Positions 26,284 to 35,211 of a stretch of 64,000 nt of DNA are shown here, piece after piece. This stretch comes from Dehalococcoidia bacterium (GTDB lineage Bacteria > Chloroflexota > Dehalococcoidia > DSTF01 > WHTK01), in NCBI GenBank assembly GCA_009377745.1, contig WHTK01000002.1:147896-211895 (forward strand). The letters are read 5' to 3'. Position 1 is the stretch's first letter, and each line of letters starts with the position of its first letter. The position numbers were made by a program, and so were the translations under genes. Under the pieces are notes generated by a model. It was given only the letters and a program-made list of their open reading frames with translations, did not search any database and was not told the DNA's origin.

Positions 26284-26303
26284 ACCGGATCTTCAGATCC
26301 GGT
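26284..26303. promoter_or_regulatory. 20-base palindrome in the SBP leader, operator candidate
   Basis: ACCGGATCT, TC, AGATCCGGT is a perfect inverted repeat between a TTGACA (26337-26342, minus strand) and the SBP start. It has no U-tract on the gene strand, so a protein-binding site is more likely than a terminator. Confidence 0.4.
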
Positions 26304-26405
26304 CTTTGGGAGCAGTGTCCATCTAGAGATTTGGGATGTCAATGTAGACCTAATAGTTTCATTCATGAACCCGCGGCGAACCAACTTGGTGCTTTCTATC
26401 GATTC

Positions 26406-27221
26406 TTAACTGGTAGAGGAAAACGCGCCCGGCGCCAGCGGACCCGCCTCGCCCGGCAGCGCAATCGACAGCCCCGCATCCACGAATAGCGTCTGGCCCG
26501 TAATCCAGCGCGCCTCGTCAGAGGCCAGGAAGACGGACGCCCAGGCCACGTCCCAGGCCGTGCCCTCCGCCTTGAGAATCCCGGCGGTCGCGCGCGCCTG
26601 GCGTAGCTCCGGCGTCAGCCTGTCCGCGACCAGCGGCGTGTATATCTGGCCCGGCGCGATGCAGTTCACACGGATACCGCGACCGCCCAGCTGACCCGCC
26701 AGCGCCACTGTCAGGCCGATGATCGCCGCCTTGCTGGTCGAGTAGGCCAGCGAAGTTGATGGATAGGCGCGCACAGCGGCTATCGACGAGAGGTTGATCA
26801 CGGCGCCACCCTCGGCCATGAGCGGGGTGGCCGCCTGCGTCGCCAGCGTCACGCTGCGCACGTTCGCCGCCATGACCGCGTCCCATTCCTCGGCCGTGAC
26901 CTGACCCAGCGCCTGCCGCGAGGGGATACCGACGTTGTTCTGCAGGATATCGATTCGTCTGTAGCGCTCGACCGCGGCCCGTGCCATGCGAACGCAGTCT
27001 TCGGCGTTGGTAACGTCGGCCACGAATGCCGAGGCCACGCCAGCCTCAGCTTCGATCAGGCTGACGGTCTCCTGGGCGCGTTCGGCGTTGAGGTCGACGC
27101 AGAACACGCTGGCGCCCTCGCGCGCGAAGAGGATGGCAGCGGCCTTGCCGTTGCCTACGCCCGGCCCGCGAGAGCCCGCGCCGGTGACGATTGCTACCTT
27201 GCCCTTGAGCCTGTCCGTCAT
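26406..27221 (-). CDS. SDR family oxidoreductase
   Basis: This 271-aa short-chain dehydrogenase has the NAD(P) motif VTGAGSRGPGVGNG (residues 11-24), NNVG in the ILQNNVGIPS segment, and the catalytic Ser/Tyr/Lys in NLSSIAA and YSTSK (near residue 160). AspLeu after beta-2 (VDLN) favours NAD. GCAGGAGG precedes the ATG. Flanked on both sides by bicupin genes on the same strand; it may dehydrogenate an intermediate of the same pathway, which is inference. Confidence 0.88.
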   Translation of the reverse strand: MTDRLKGKVAIVTGAGSRGPGVGNGKAAAILFAREGASVFCVDLNAERAQETVSLIEAEAGVASAFVADVTNAEDCVRMARAAVERYRRIDILQNNVGIPSRQALGQVTAEEWDAVMAANVRSVTLATQAATPLMAEGGAVINLSSIAAVRAYPSTSLAYSTSKAAIIGLTVALAGQLGGRGIRVNCIAPGQIYTPLVADRLTPELRQARATAGILKAEGTAWDVAWASVFLASDEARWITGQTLFVDAGLSIALPGEAGPLAPGAFSSTS

Positions 27222-27267
27222 GCCTCATCCTCCTGCCGCGAGCATACGTCCAACCCTGGTAGCAAGC

Positions 27268-27296
27268 AGAAGGACGGCCGCGAGGGCCGTCCTTCT
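27268..27296 (-). terminator. Hairpin after the second bicupin
   Basis: A perfect 12-base-pair stem (AGAAGGACGGCC and complement) with a five-base loop lies 23 bases past the bicupin stop. The following minus-strand bases have only a weak T content. Confidence 0.6.
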
Positions 27297-27319
27297 GTGC
27301 TGTTTGGGCGAGAAGGCGC

Positions 27320-27862
27320 TTAGTCCGTCATCACCTTCACGTTAGAGCCTTCCTTGGTGTAGACCTCTGGAGGCATGGTGCTGACGGCGCCCTCCTCCTT
27401 CAGCTTCATCTCGAAGTGCTCGCGGATGTGGGGGTCTTCCATGTAATAGGGAAGGGCGTGGCCGCCATCGGTGATGTCGGCGTGCTGGATGCGCAGCTCG
27501 CCCTCGCCGCCGCCATCGCCGGCGCCACCGCCGGGGCTGGCGGCCGGGTTTCCGGGCATGGGGCCGGTGTAGTTGAAGACGCGGAACGGGTCCTTGCCGT
27601 AGGCGAAGTGCTGGTGGTACCAGTCGGCCGGGCCGGGAGCGGCGCTGATCATGCCGCCGGGTCCGTACTCCTGCATCCGGACCAGGTCGCCATGGCCGTC
27701 CTTCCAGGGGTTGATGCCGCATTCGTCCATGGGCCAGGTGATGCTGTAGCCCTTGCCGCGCATGCAGACCAGGACGGCGCCGGCGGCGTGGTGGTGCGCC
27801 TTGGCGTAGCGGCCGCTGGGGTACTCGGCAATCCAGCCCTGAAGCATGGTGTTGCTGGCCAT
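27320..27862 (-). pseudogene. Bicupin copy 2, C-terminal cupin domain
   Basis: This is the C-terminal part of a gene closely similar to the bicupin at 24.3 kb: GWIAEYPSGRYAKAHHHAAG, WYHQHF, and an ending SNVKVMTD that parallels SNIKVMSD. The metal-binding His set is intact. An added Gly/Ala-rich insert (PASPGGGAGDGGGEGEL) distinguishes it. The frame continues upstream as far as 27945, where it joins the N-terminal fragment after removal of one base. Confidence 0.8.
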
Positions 27863-27899
27863 GTTGGGGGCGACCCAGCGATGGCCGGGACCGCGGTTG

Positions 27900-28583
27900 T
27901 TATCCAGCGGCAGGTAGGTGTTGGAGGCGTCCGGGATCAGGGTTACCGGTGATCATGGCGCGGCCACGCGTGGGCTGCGGCTCGAAGTCCTCACCCGGCT
28001 TCCAGTACTCCTCCAGGTTGCCGCCGAAGCGGTCCTCGAACGTGAAGGGGTTATCGAAGATGAAGGGCTTGTTCTGGTAGGTGTTGATCGCCTTGGGGGC
28101 GGTGTTCACGCCCAGCAGCAGCGCCGGGCTAGAAGAGGCGTTGATGACGCGGAAGTTGGCGTTGAGCGGGATGGCGAAGACGCTCCACTGCTGGTATTCG
28201 AATGAGGTCTTGGCGCTGCTGCCTTCCTTCCAGACCTCGACGCTGCCGCGGCCATCGAGGACGATGTAGCGCTCTTCGTAGAGGTGGCGTTGCGGCTTCA
28301 GGGCGCCGCGAGCCGGCACTTCGACCACGAACATGCCGGTGTCGTTGCTGGTGCCGAGGAGCTGGATGTAAGTCCCCTTGCCGCCAAGGCGCGGCCAGTC
28401 GGCGCGGGGTAGCTCTCGGGAATCCTTCATGCCAATGCCGGTGAAGACCGGCAGACCCTCTTCCTTGAGGAACATCTCCCAGGCGGTGGGCAAGCGGCGC
28501 GTGAAGCTGCGATTGGCGTTGCCGTCCTTATGCCAGCCGGCGCGCTGGTCTCCCGTCGGCTCAACGTATTGTTGCTTGGTCAT
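27900..28583 (-). pseudogene. Bicupin copy 2, N-terminal cupin domain, frameshifted
   Basis: The first 215 residues align with copy 1 (PTGDQRAGWHKDG, PQRHLYEERYIVLDGRG, WKPGEDFEPQP). After RAMITGN the frame goes wrong and stops; dropping one C from the ACCC (plus-strand GGG at about 27941-27943) gives the family sequence LIPDASNTYLPLDNNRGPG and joins the C-terminal fragment. GGAGGAG precedes the ATG. If the base is an error, this is a second functional bicupin of about 421 aa. Confidence 0.8.
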
Positions 28584-28630
28584 GGCTGCTCCTCCATTGT
28601 GGCGAATACGCTTGGTTTTGCTTTGATCAC

Positions 28631-28652
28631 CGGAACCGCGACTCCGGTTCCG
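28631..28652. repeat. Inverted repeat in the divergent bicupin/phosphatase gap
   Basis: CGGAACCG, six bases, CGGTTCCG. It lies in the gap between divergent genes, so it may be an operator or an mRNA hairpin; no other evidence. Confidence 0.3.
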
Positions 28653-28749
28653 TAACTCGGCCCAATACTACGCCTAGACGAACCCGATTGCTACCACGCA
28701 GGCCTGGACTTTTCAGCTAGGCCAGACTCTTGTCAGCGGTGAATCCGCA

Positions 28750-29448
28750 GTGCATCGTTACGACGTGATTCGATCCGCTCTCATCGGGACGGGCGCGCTG
28801 TTCGCGGCCCTTAGCCTCATCGCCTGCGGTGGCAGCAACGAAACTCCGGCTCCGGTGGCGACGTCGACTCAGCCAGCGGCAACATCGACGCCCAGCGCGG
28901 CCGTTAGTCCAGCCGCGATCACCGTGCCGAGCCTTCCCGGCCCTCGGCTCGTCGAGACCTTACGCGGCGGCGGCCACATCGTCATCTTCCGCCACGCCCT
29001 GACAGACATGTCGCAGTCCGACCGCGAGCCCTTCACGGCGCGCGACTGCTCTAATCAGCGCAACCTCAGCGCCGCTGGGCGAGAGCAGTCACGCATGCTC
29101 GGGGCCGAGATCCGCCGCCTCGGCATCCCCTACGGCGTCGCTGTCACGAGTCCCTACTGCCGCACGCGCGAGACTGCCGGCCTGGCTTTCGGGACGTACG
29201 ACATCGACCTCGCACTGGAGCAGCAACTGGTCCGTGACGCCGCTACAACAGCGCAGGTGATGAGCAGGCTGCTCAGCGCCGTACCGCCGGCGGGCCTCAA
29301 CACGATGATGGTGACGCACAGCACCAACCTCACCGTGCTCGGCTTGCCGATCATCGATGAGGGGGACGCCATCGTCCTAATGCCGGACGGCAGTGGCTGG
29401 ACGGCAGTGGCGCTGGTCAAGGCCGCGGATTGGTCCGCGATCCCTTAG
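28750..29448 (+). CDS. Histidine phosphatase-family lipoprotein
   Basis: This 232-aa secreted lipoprotein has a GTG start, signal peptide and lipobox LIAC followed by GGSN and a Thr/Ala/Pro linker to about residue 55. The phosphatase core has IVIFRHALTD (catalytic RH, with Ala in place of the usual Gly), an Arg in SPYCRTRETA, and the second catalytic His in MVTHSTNL. Members of the phosphoglycerate mutase-like branch hydrolyse phosphoesters. It would be anchored outside the membrane. Confidence 0.8.
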   Translation: MHRYDVIRSALIGTGALFAALSLIACGGSNETPAPVATSTQPAATSTPSAAVSPAAITVPSLPGPRLVETLRGGGHIVIFRHALTDMSQSDREPFTARDCSNQRNLSAAGREQSRMLGAEIRRLGIPYGVAVTSPYCRTRETAGLAFGTYDIDLALEQQLVRDAATTAQVMSRLLSAVPPAGLNTMMVTHSTNLTVLGLPIIDEGDAIVLMPDGSGWTAVALVKAADWSAIP

Positions 29449-29468
29449 CAGGCTGCTACTAGTAGCTG

Positions 29469-30350
29469 CTACATCACCGTCCCGAAGGTAGTTACCCCGC
29501 CGACCCGGCGCGGCTCCAGGTACTGGCCCGCCGTCCGGTTGACCAGCGGCCGACGGTACATGGCGTGGTGCAGGCCGCGCACCTCGTGCTCCAGGGTGAA
29601 CAGGGGCCGGCCGTCACGCGGGTCGATGATCTCCTTGAAGCGGCATTGGTGGTTCTGCATCTGCTCTGTCACCAGGCCATGCTCGTTGAGGAACTGGTAC
29701 GGGCCGGACATGTTCGCCAGATAAACGGCGATGTGATGGTTGTCGTAGGGCGGCACTTCGTCGACTTCGCGGAAGATCAGCCTCTGGTAGGTGCCGATAC
29801 CCACCTCGACCAGGCTGCCTCCATCCTCCTCGCGCACCGCCGCCGGGGCCCCCATCGCCTGCTGGTAAAACAGCGCTATGCCCTCCGAAGTGCCTCGTGG
29901 CGTCCCCAGCTCGACATAGGGCATCCCGACCGTGATGTTGCCGAAGCGCGGGTCTGGCTCGTAGCAACGCAGGGTGTTGCCCCAGGGACAGGTCACGTCG
30001 ATGTAGTCGCCCTTGTCCTGCCAGGCGAACTTCGTGCTTGCCAGCCTGTCGGCAACCGACTCGAGGCGCGTCTTGAGCGCGTCCAAGCTGGGCGTGACGA
30101 GGCCGATGTGGCCGCGCAGCACCTGCGCCGGGTTGGTCGGCAGGTGGAACTGCTGCTCGCCCAGGTTCACCCACATATTCTCCAGGCCCACCATCATGTG
30201 CGGGTCGCGCGTGAACCCCATCCCGACCAGGTAGAACAGCGTCGCGATGCTCTGGTCCGGCTGCTGGACGTTGACGTGCTCCAGCAGCAGGATGTTGCCG
30301 ACGTCCTCCTCGCTGTGGGCGGCGGCGCCGGCGGAAGTCTCAATGGCCAT
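29469..30350 (-). CDS. VOC-superfamily protein, two-module, 293 aa
   Basis: Two paired beta-alpha-beta-beta-beta modules are visible: module 1 from LLEHVNVQQPD to DVTCPWGNTLRCYEPD, and module 2 from GMPYVELGTP to the FTLEHEVRG segment. Ligand-like residues include His in LEHVNV and His/Glu in LEHE. Length and layout resemble extradiol-dioxygenase-like or glyoxalase proteins. GGAGGG lies upstream of the ATG. It is 66 bases downstream of the Ldh2 gene and could share its transcript. Confidence 0.7.
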   Translation of the reverse strand: MAIETSAGAAAHSEEDVGNILLLEHVNVQQPDQSIATLFYLVGMGFTRDPHMMVGLENMWVNLGEQQFHLPTNPAQVLRGHIGLVTPSLDALKTRLESVADRLASTKFAWQDKGDYIDVTCPWGNTLRCYEPDPRFGNITVGMPYVELGTPRGTSEGIALFYQQAMGAPAAVREEDGGSLVEVGIGTYQRLIFREVDEVPPYDNHHIAVYLANMSGPYQFLNEHGLVTEQMQNHQCRFKEIIDPRDGRPLFTLEHEVRGLHHAMYRRPLVNRTAGQYLEPRRVGGVTTFGTVM

Positions 30351-30416
30351 GGGATACCCTCCCTAGATTGCGATTACGGCCCGATTCTCCGCCCAAGGCG
30401 TCAAGGCGTCAACCCG

Positions 30417-31481
30417 CTAGGCCAGCGGTTCGATGCCAAGAGCAGCGGCGAGCTTGTCCAGCTCGGCTCGTAGCGCCGGCCCGACCGGCACACCGTTAGC
30501 CGAGCGCTCCTGCCAAATCGCGTGGCTTTGCTCTCCCGGCACCAGGATGCGCTCGACGCCCTCCATGCGCCGCGATGCCCGCATGTCGCGCACGATGGAA
30601 TCGACGCCGCGCTTGAAGCTCTCGACAGGGGAGAAGCGGGCCACGTCCAGAGCGATGATCACGTGACCGGTGTTGGTGGTCGTCGTGTCGTCGCGGTTGA
30701 AATCGACCACGTAACGGCCGAAAGCGGCGCCATTCAGCGTCCCGGCCAGCAGCCCGAAGATCAGCGCCAGGCCGTAGCCCTTATACTCGCCGATCGGCAG
30801 CAGGAAGCCCTCATCGGCGCGGCGCGGGTCGGTCAGCGGCTTGCCCTGGTAGTCGATCATCCAGCCCTCGGGCATCGTCTCGCCGCGCTGTGCCTTGGTC
30901 TTCACCTTGCCGTAGGCCGCCACCGTCGTCGCCATATCGAGCACGAGCGGCGGCTCTTCCAGCGCCGGCAGCGCATAGGCGATGGGGTTGGTGCTCAGCA
31001 GCAGGTCGATGCCGCCCCATGGCGGCAGATGGTTGGCGCTGCCCACCGCCATGTAGATGCCGATCATGTCGTGCTTGAGCGGCATCATCGCGTAGAGCGC
31101 CGCCGGGCCGGCGTGGTTGCTCTGACGCACGCCCACCCAGCCGATACCGCTGCGCTTCGCCTTCTCGACCGCCACCTCCGCCGCGCGACTCATCACCAGG
31201 TGCCCCATGCCGTTGTCGCCATCAACCAGGGCCATAGCGTCCGCTTCCTGCACGACGCGGATTTGTGGCGTGACGTTGAGGCCGCCGGCGCGGATGCGGC
31301 GGACGTACTGAGGCAGCCGGAAGATGCCGTGCCCGTCCGACCCGCGCAGGTCGGCCTGCACCATCAGCCCGGCCACGGTAGCGGCGTCGGCGTCCGGCAG
31401 GCCGACTTTCGTCAGCGCCCGCGAGATGAACGCCACCAGGCTGGCGGCGGGTAGTCTTGGCTCTTCGGTCGATTCAGGCAT
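30417..31481 (-). CDS. Ldh2-family malate/lactate-type dehydrogenase
   Basis: This 354-aa enzyme of the YbiC/ComC/Ldh2 fold (not Rossmann) has MVQADLRGSDGHGIFRLPQY (residues 46-65) with the catalytic His, the VRQSNHAGPA motif, and the NAD-binding region near STNPIAYALP. The family oxidises 2-hydroxyacids such as malate, sulfolactate and ureidoglycolate with NAD(P). GGGAG precedes the ATG. It is divergent from the amidohydrolase at 31.6 kb. Confidence 0.87.
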   Translation of the reverse strand: MPESTEEPRLPAASLVAFISRALTKVGLPDADAATVAGLMVQADLRGSDGHGIFRLPQYVRRIRAGGLNVTPQIRVVQEADAMALVDGDNGMGHLVMSRAAEVAVEKAKRSGIGWVGVRQSNHAGPAALYAMMPLKHDMIGIYMAVGSANHLPPWGGIDLLLSTNPIAYALPALEEPPLVLDMATTVAAYGKVKTKAQRGETMPEGWMIDYQGKPLTDPRRADEGFLLPIGEYKGYGLALIFGLLAGTLNGAAFGRYVVDFNRDDTTTTNTGHVIIALDVARFSPVESFKRGVDSIVRDMRASRRMEGVERILVPGEQSHAIWQERSANGVPVGPALRAELDKLAAALGIEPLA

Positions 31482-31622
31482 CCTTAGCTCCCGATCCGGT
31501 GGTCAATAGCGAGCGGCTCCCTCATAATCGCGTGGGCAACCTGCGGTGTGGGAGTGGTGGGGCTGTGGGTGGACACCGCTTTCAAATAGTCCCGCTTTCA
31601 GACTACCCACAGGAGACGTTCC

Positions 31623-32624
31623 TTGATCATCGATATGCACAGCCACATTATCGCCCCCAGCGCCTTCGCGCGACTCAAGTCCGAGCCACGGACCTACGGC
31701 GCGAGCTACGAGGAGACCGAAAACGGGCCGCGCTTCAGCTTCAACGACACGATGCAGATGCAGGCCGGCCTCGTCACGCCGGACACCTGGCGCAGCCTCA
31801 CCGAGATGGACCTCGTGAAGGCCCACCTGCCGCAGATTGGCGCGGACGGGGCCGTGCTCTCCACCTACATTAGCTGGCACCGCTACACGCTACCAATGGA
31901 GTTCCAGCTGCCGCTCTGCCGTCTGATCAACGACGGACTGGCGGAGTGGATCAAGGGCGAAGACGCCTTTCGGGGCATGGCGACCCTGCCGCTGCAGGAC
32001 GGCGCCGCTGCCGCCGCCGAGCTGCGCCGCACCACCGGCGACGGGCTAATCGGCGCGATGCTGGTAACCAACACCGGCGATGGCCGCTCCCTGGACGCCG
32101 ACCACCTGGAGCCGCTCTGGCAGGCCGCCGAGGAGCTGGACGCGCCGATCTTCCTCCACCCCAGCAACGTCGCCGGCCGTGACCGTATGTACGGCTGGGC
32201 CCTCGAGAACCTGATCGGCAACCCGCTGGACACCACGATCGCCGCCGCGTCCCTCATCCTGTCCGGCGTCATGGACCGCCACCCGCGGCTCAAGGTCGTG
32301 CTCTCCCACGGCGGCGGCTACTTCCCCTACGGAATCGGGCGGCTGGCGCACGGCTACGCCAACAACCCGGCCACTCGCAAGACGGCCAAGCAATCGCCGG
32401 AGGCCTACCTGCGCAGCTTCTACTACGACACCATCGTCTACAGCCCGCTGGCGCTGAAATACCTGATCGAGCTGGTGGGGCCGGACCGGATCATGCTGGG
32501 GACGGACTACCCGTTCAACATGGAGCCGCCGGACGCCGTCCGCGCCATCGAGGCGCTGGAGGTGGGCAAGGAGGAGAGTCAGAGGATCCTCGGCAATGCC
32601 GCCGAGCTCTACGGCTTCGTCTAG
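31623..32624 (+). CDS. Metal-dependent amidohydrolase, ACMSD-like (second copy)
   Basis: This 333-aa TIM-barrel enzyme has a TTG start with CAGGAG upstream. DMHSHI at residues 4-9 gives the first metal ligands; LHPSN near residue 178, SHGGGYFPYG near residue 223 and LGTDYPFN near residue 295 complete the site. It is of the same family as the gene at 2.0 kb. ACMSD and gamma-resorcylate decarboxylase relatives act on aromatic acid or ring-opened products. Confidence 0.86.
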   Translation: MIIDMHSHIIAPSAFARLKSEPRTYGASYEETENGPRFSFNDTMQMQAGLVTPDTWRSLTEMDLVKAHLPQIGADGAVLSTYISWHRYTLPMEFQLPLCRLINDGLAEWIKGEDAFRGMATLPLQDGAAAAAELRRTTGDGLIGAMLVTNTGDGRSLDADHLEPLWQAAEELDAPIFLHPSNVAGRDRMYGWALENLIGNPLDTTIAAASLILSGVMDRHPRLKVVLSHGGGYFPYGIGRLAHGYANNPATRKTAKQSPEAYLRSFYYDTIVYSPLALKYLIELVGPDRIMLGTDYPFNMEPPDAVRAIEALEVGKEESQRILGNAAELYGFV

Positions 32625-32832
32625 CGGCTAGGTATAGTGCCACGAGTGGTATCGCAAGCTGCGGGATTCATTCAGCAGAGGGGGGCGTATCTGACGACGG
32701 GCGCTGAAGCAACTTGGCTGCCGGAGGACAAGATTCCTCGTGCCTCGGAATGACAAGACGGCCACCAGGAGCTGAGCCGAAGGGTTCTCGAAAGTAGCTC
32801 TGCTCTTGCCCGTTTGCCCGATTGCCAGCCTG

Positions 32833-34002
32833 TTAGAGCCAGACCAGGCTCGGCTCCAGGCCGAGGAGGAACTGGCCTACCGGCTCGAAGTGGTCCTCAC
32901 GCGCCTGGATGTGCTGCGTCGCCGCGTGCATGTCGCGCAGCCGCCGCTCGAACGGGGCGCTGTTGAGGATCGCCGTCGAGCCTGCCAGGTAATAAGCCTT
33001 GTCAACGACCTCGCAGGCGCAGTGGAAGGCGTAGGTCGTCGCCAGGCGCAGGAAGATGCGCCCCTGGACGCTGAACTGTCCCGTCTCGCTAACGCCGCGC
33101 CAGACTTCTTCGATCGTCTGGTGCAGGAAGGCCCGCGCCGACCGTAGCGTCGCCTCCGCCTGAGCCACGTGGACCTGCACCGTCTGCTGCTCTCGCAGCG
33201 GCCCCGAAAGTCCTCGCGGCGTCTTCGTGATCGCCATATCCACAAAGGCGTCGAGCGACGCCCGCGCCATCCCCAGCGACACCGAGGCAAAGCCACACGA
33301 GAAGATATTCGTCGTGCCGAAGACGTAGAGCGGGTTCGATTCGAGCGGCTCGTCCAGGGCACAGCGGCTCTCCGGCACAAACAAGTCGGTCACGGTAAAG
33401 GTGTCGCTGCCGGTGCCCTTGAGGCCGCTGACCTGCCAGACGTCGCTGATCTCGGCCTCGGTGGCGGGGAACATGAAGATGCCCGTCTTGGGGTTACCGT
33501 TGTCGTCCAGGCGTAGCGGCTGGCCCTCAGCATCGACGACGTTGGTGAGCTGGCAGCCCAGCCAGGTGGCGTGATGGATGCCGCTCGTGAACACCCATTT
33601 GCCTGTCAGCCGGTAGCCGCCCTCGACCTTCACCGCTGTCGAAGGGCCGTTGCCCCAGGCCAGGGCCATGTCCGGCGCGCCGAAGGCCTCCTCAGCGCCC
33701 TCGCGCGGCAAGAAGGCCGATACGCGGCTGATGCCGCCGTTCTGCGACAGACACCAGGCTGTGCTGGCATCCGCCTGGGCGACCTGCTCTAGCACGTGCG
33801 AGAAGGTCAGTAAGTCGGCCTCTGAGCCACCCAGCGAGCGCGGGATCAGCATCTTGTAGAGCCCGGCGTCGATTAGCGCCCTGACGAGCGGCTCAGGGAT
33901 GCGCCGCTCGCGTTCGATCTCGTCCGCCGCCGCCTCGATCTGTGGTCGCAGGGCACGCGCCGCCAGGACCAGCGGGTGCGTGGCTGCGGCCTCGGCGTTC
34001 AC
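32833..34002 (-). CDS. Acyl-CoA dehydrogenase-fold flavin monooxygenase (HsaA/DszC-like)
   Basis: This 389-aa protein has the acyl-CoA dehydrogenase fold, but with the ending and loops of class D flavin monooxygenases (start RALRPQIEAAADEIERERRIP, ADASTAWCLSQNGG near residue 78, no catalytic Glu motif typical of dehydrogenases). Such enzymes hydroxylate phenols or oxidise sulfur heterocycles using reduced flavin from a separate reductase. The GTG start is 12 bases after the LigB-like gene stop, indicating an operon and a likely hydroxylation step before ring cleavage. Confidence 0.78.
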   Translation of the reverse strand: MNAEAAATHPLVLAARALRPQIEAAADEIERERRIPEPLVRALIDAGLYKMLIPRSLGGSEADLLTFSHVLEQVAQADASTAWCLSQNGGISRVSAFLPREGAEEAFGAPDMALAWGNGPSTAVKVEGGYRLTGKWVFTSGIHHATWLGCQLTNVVDAEGQPLRLDDNGNPKTGIFMFPATEAEISDVWQVSGLKGTGSDTFTVTDLFVPESRCALDEPLESNPLYVFGTTNIFSCGFASVSLGMARASLDAFVDMAITKTPRGLSGPLREQQTVQVHVAQAEATLRSARAFLHQTIEEVWRGVSETGQFSVQGRIFLRLATTYAFHCACEVVDKAYYLAGSTAILNSAPFERRLRDMHAATQHIQAREDHFEPVGQFLLGLEPSLVWL

Positions 34003-34014
34003 GGCCTCATCGCC

Positions 34015-35010
34015 TCAGATCGAGTCGCAGTAGGCGAAGGCGTTACCGACCGGCGAGGCGTAGGCGTCGATGTAATCGACCACCGTCGTTGGCCGTCCGT
34101 CCGTCACCGCCGCCGCCGCGATCCAGGCGCAGGTTTCGCGCGTACCCAGCGCCGGTCCGCCGGGCGAGGGCATGCCCGTCGTGTTGCGGCCGCGCGAGTT
34201 GGTGTCCTGGCTGATGTCATCCTCCGGGATGACGTAGTTATCGAAGTACTCCGCCATGCCCTTGATGTCGCCAACCTTGAGGTAGTCCAACACAGCGTGG
34301 TCGAAGTCGGTATTGAGCCAGGCACCCTTCGCGCCGGGCGTGTGCCAGAGACCGCCGGAGCCAACGACGCCGACCCGCAGGTCGCCGGGGAACTCATCGA
34401 TCACTTCGCGCACGGCCTTACCGAACTGATAGCAGCGCAGACCCGTCGGCTGGGGCGCGAAGTAGAGGTTCATCATCACCGGCACCACCGGCAGGTCCGG
34501 GAACTCCGTCAGCTCTTCCGCGGTGCGGATCACGCCACCGGCCAGACCTCTATCGGGCTTCGGCATGTCCATCGAGAAGGCCGGGTCGAAGCCGCGCTTC
34601 ATGACGCCGGTCAGGAGCGCTGTCGCCAGCTGCGGGTGGTTCTTGAAGGCCGCGCCCGGCTCGGCATGGCGTCCCATGCGCCGGCCGCCGTCCTCGCCGC
34701 CACCACGCGGGCTCTTCTTGAACTCCTCACCGACGTAGATCGCGAAGGCAGGGTAGTTATTGAAATCGAAGCATTCGAGCTGGTCATCGCTGAAGACGAT
34801 CAGCACGTCGGTCTTGAGCTCGGCGATCCTCTCGCGCAGGACGCGGAAGCCCTCGTGGGTGCGGTTCGCCTTCTGGATGTTGGTCTCGTCGTCCTCAATC
34901 GGGACATCCTCGCGGATCGGCCGGGTTAAGCGCCGCTCGCGCCAGAGCTCGCCCGGCATCGACGTGGTGCCGCCGTGGGAATGGAAGAATGTGCCTACGA
35001 GCTTCGCCAT
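34015..35010 (-). CDS. Class III extradiol dioxygenase, LigB-like (copy 1)
   Basis: This 331-aa protein resembles the beta subunit of protocatechuate 4,5-dioxygenase. The N-terminal FHSHGG has the first expected Fe ligand, and later segments VVGSGGLWHTPG and MPSPGGPALGTRETC match the family. The second ligand region reads VFSDDQLECFDF, with Gln where LigB enzymes have His. AAGGAGG precedes the ATG. It is cotranscribed with the flavin monooxygenase. A paralogue lies at 55.8 kb. Confidence 0.82.
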   Translation of the reverse strand: MAKLVGTFFHSHGGTTSMPGELWRERRLTRPIREDVPIEDDETNIQKANRTHEGFRVLRERIAELKTDVLIVFSDDQLECFDFNNYPAFAIYVGEEFKKSPRGGGEDGGRRMGRHAEPGAAFKNHPQLATALLTGVMKRGFDPAFSMDMPKPDRGLAGGVIRTAEELTEFPDLPVVPVMMNLYFAPQPTGLRCYQFGKAVREVIDEFPGDLRVGVVGSGGLWHTPGAKGAWLNTDFDHAVLDYLKVGDIKGMAEYFDNYVIPEDDISQDTNSRGRNTTGMPSPGGPALGTRETCAWIAAAAVTDGRPTTVVDYIDAYASPVGNAFAYCDSI

Positions 35011-35211
35011 AGCGAATGCCTCCTTACTGATTCAATCAGGTTGTAAACGGCGCCGACCTCTTTTGTCCAGCCCTGAGTCAGTGAGGGTCGCGAACCAGAC
35101 AATAAATCGATAGGAAAAGAATATTGACGGCCCTTAGACGAGGTTTACAATGCCGGCAGGGTTCGCCCTTCTTGGCGGAGGGCTGCCGTATGAAGAAAGC
35201 GAGGCCGCTAG

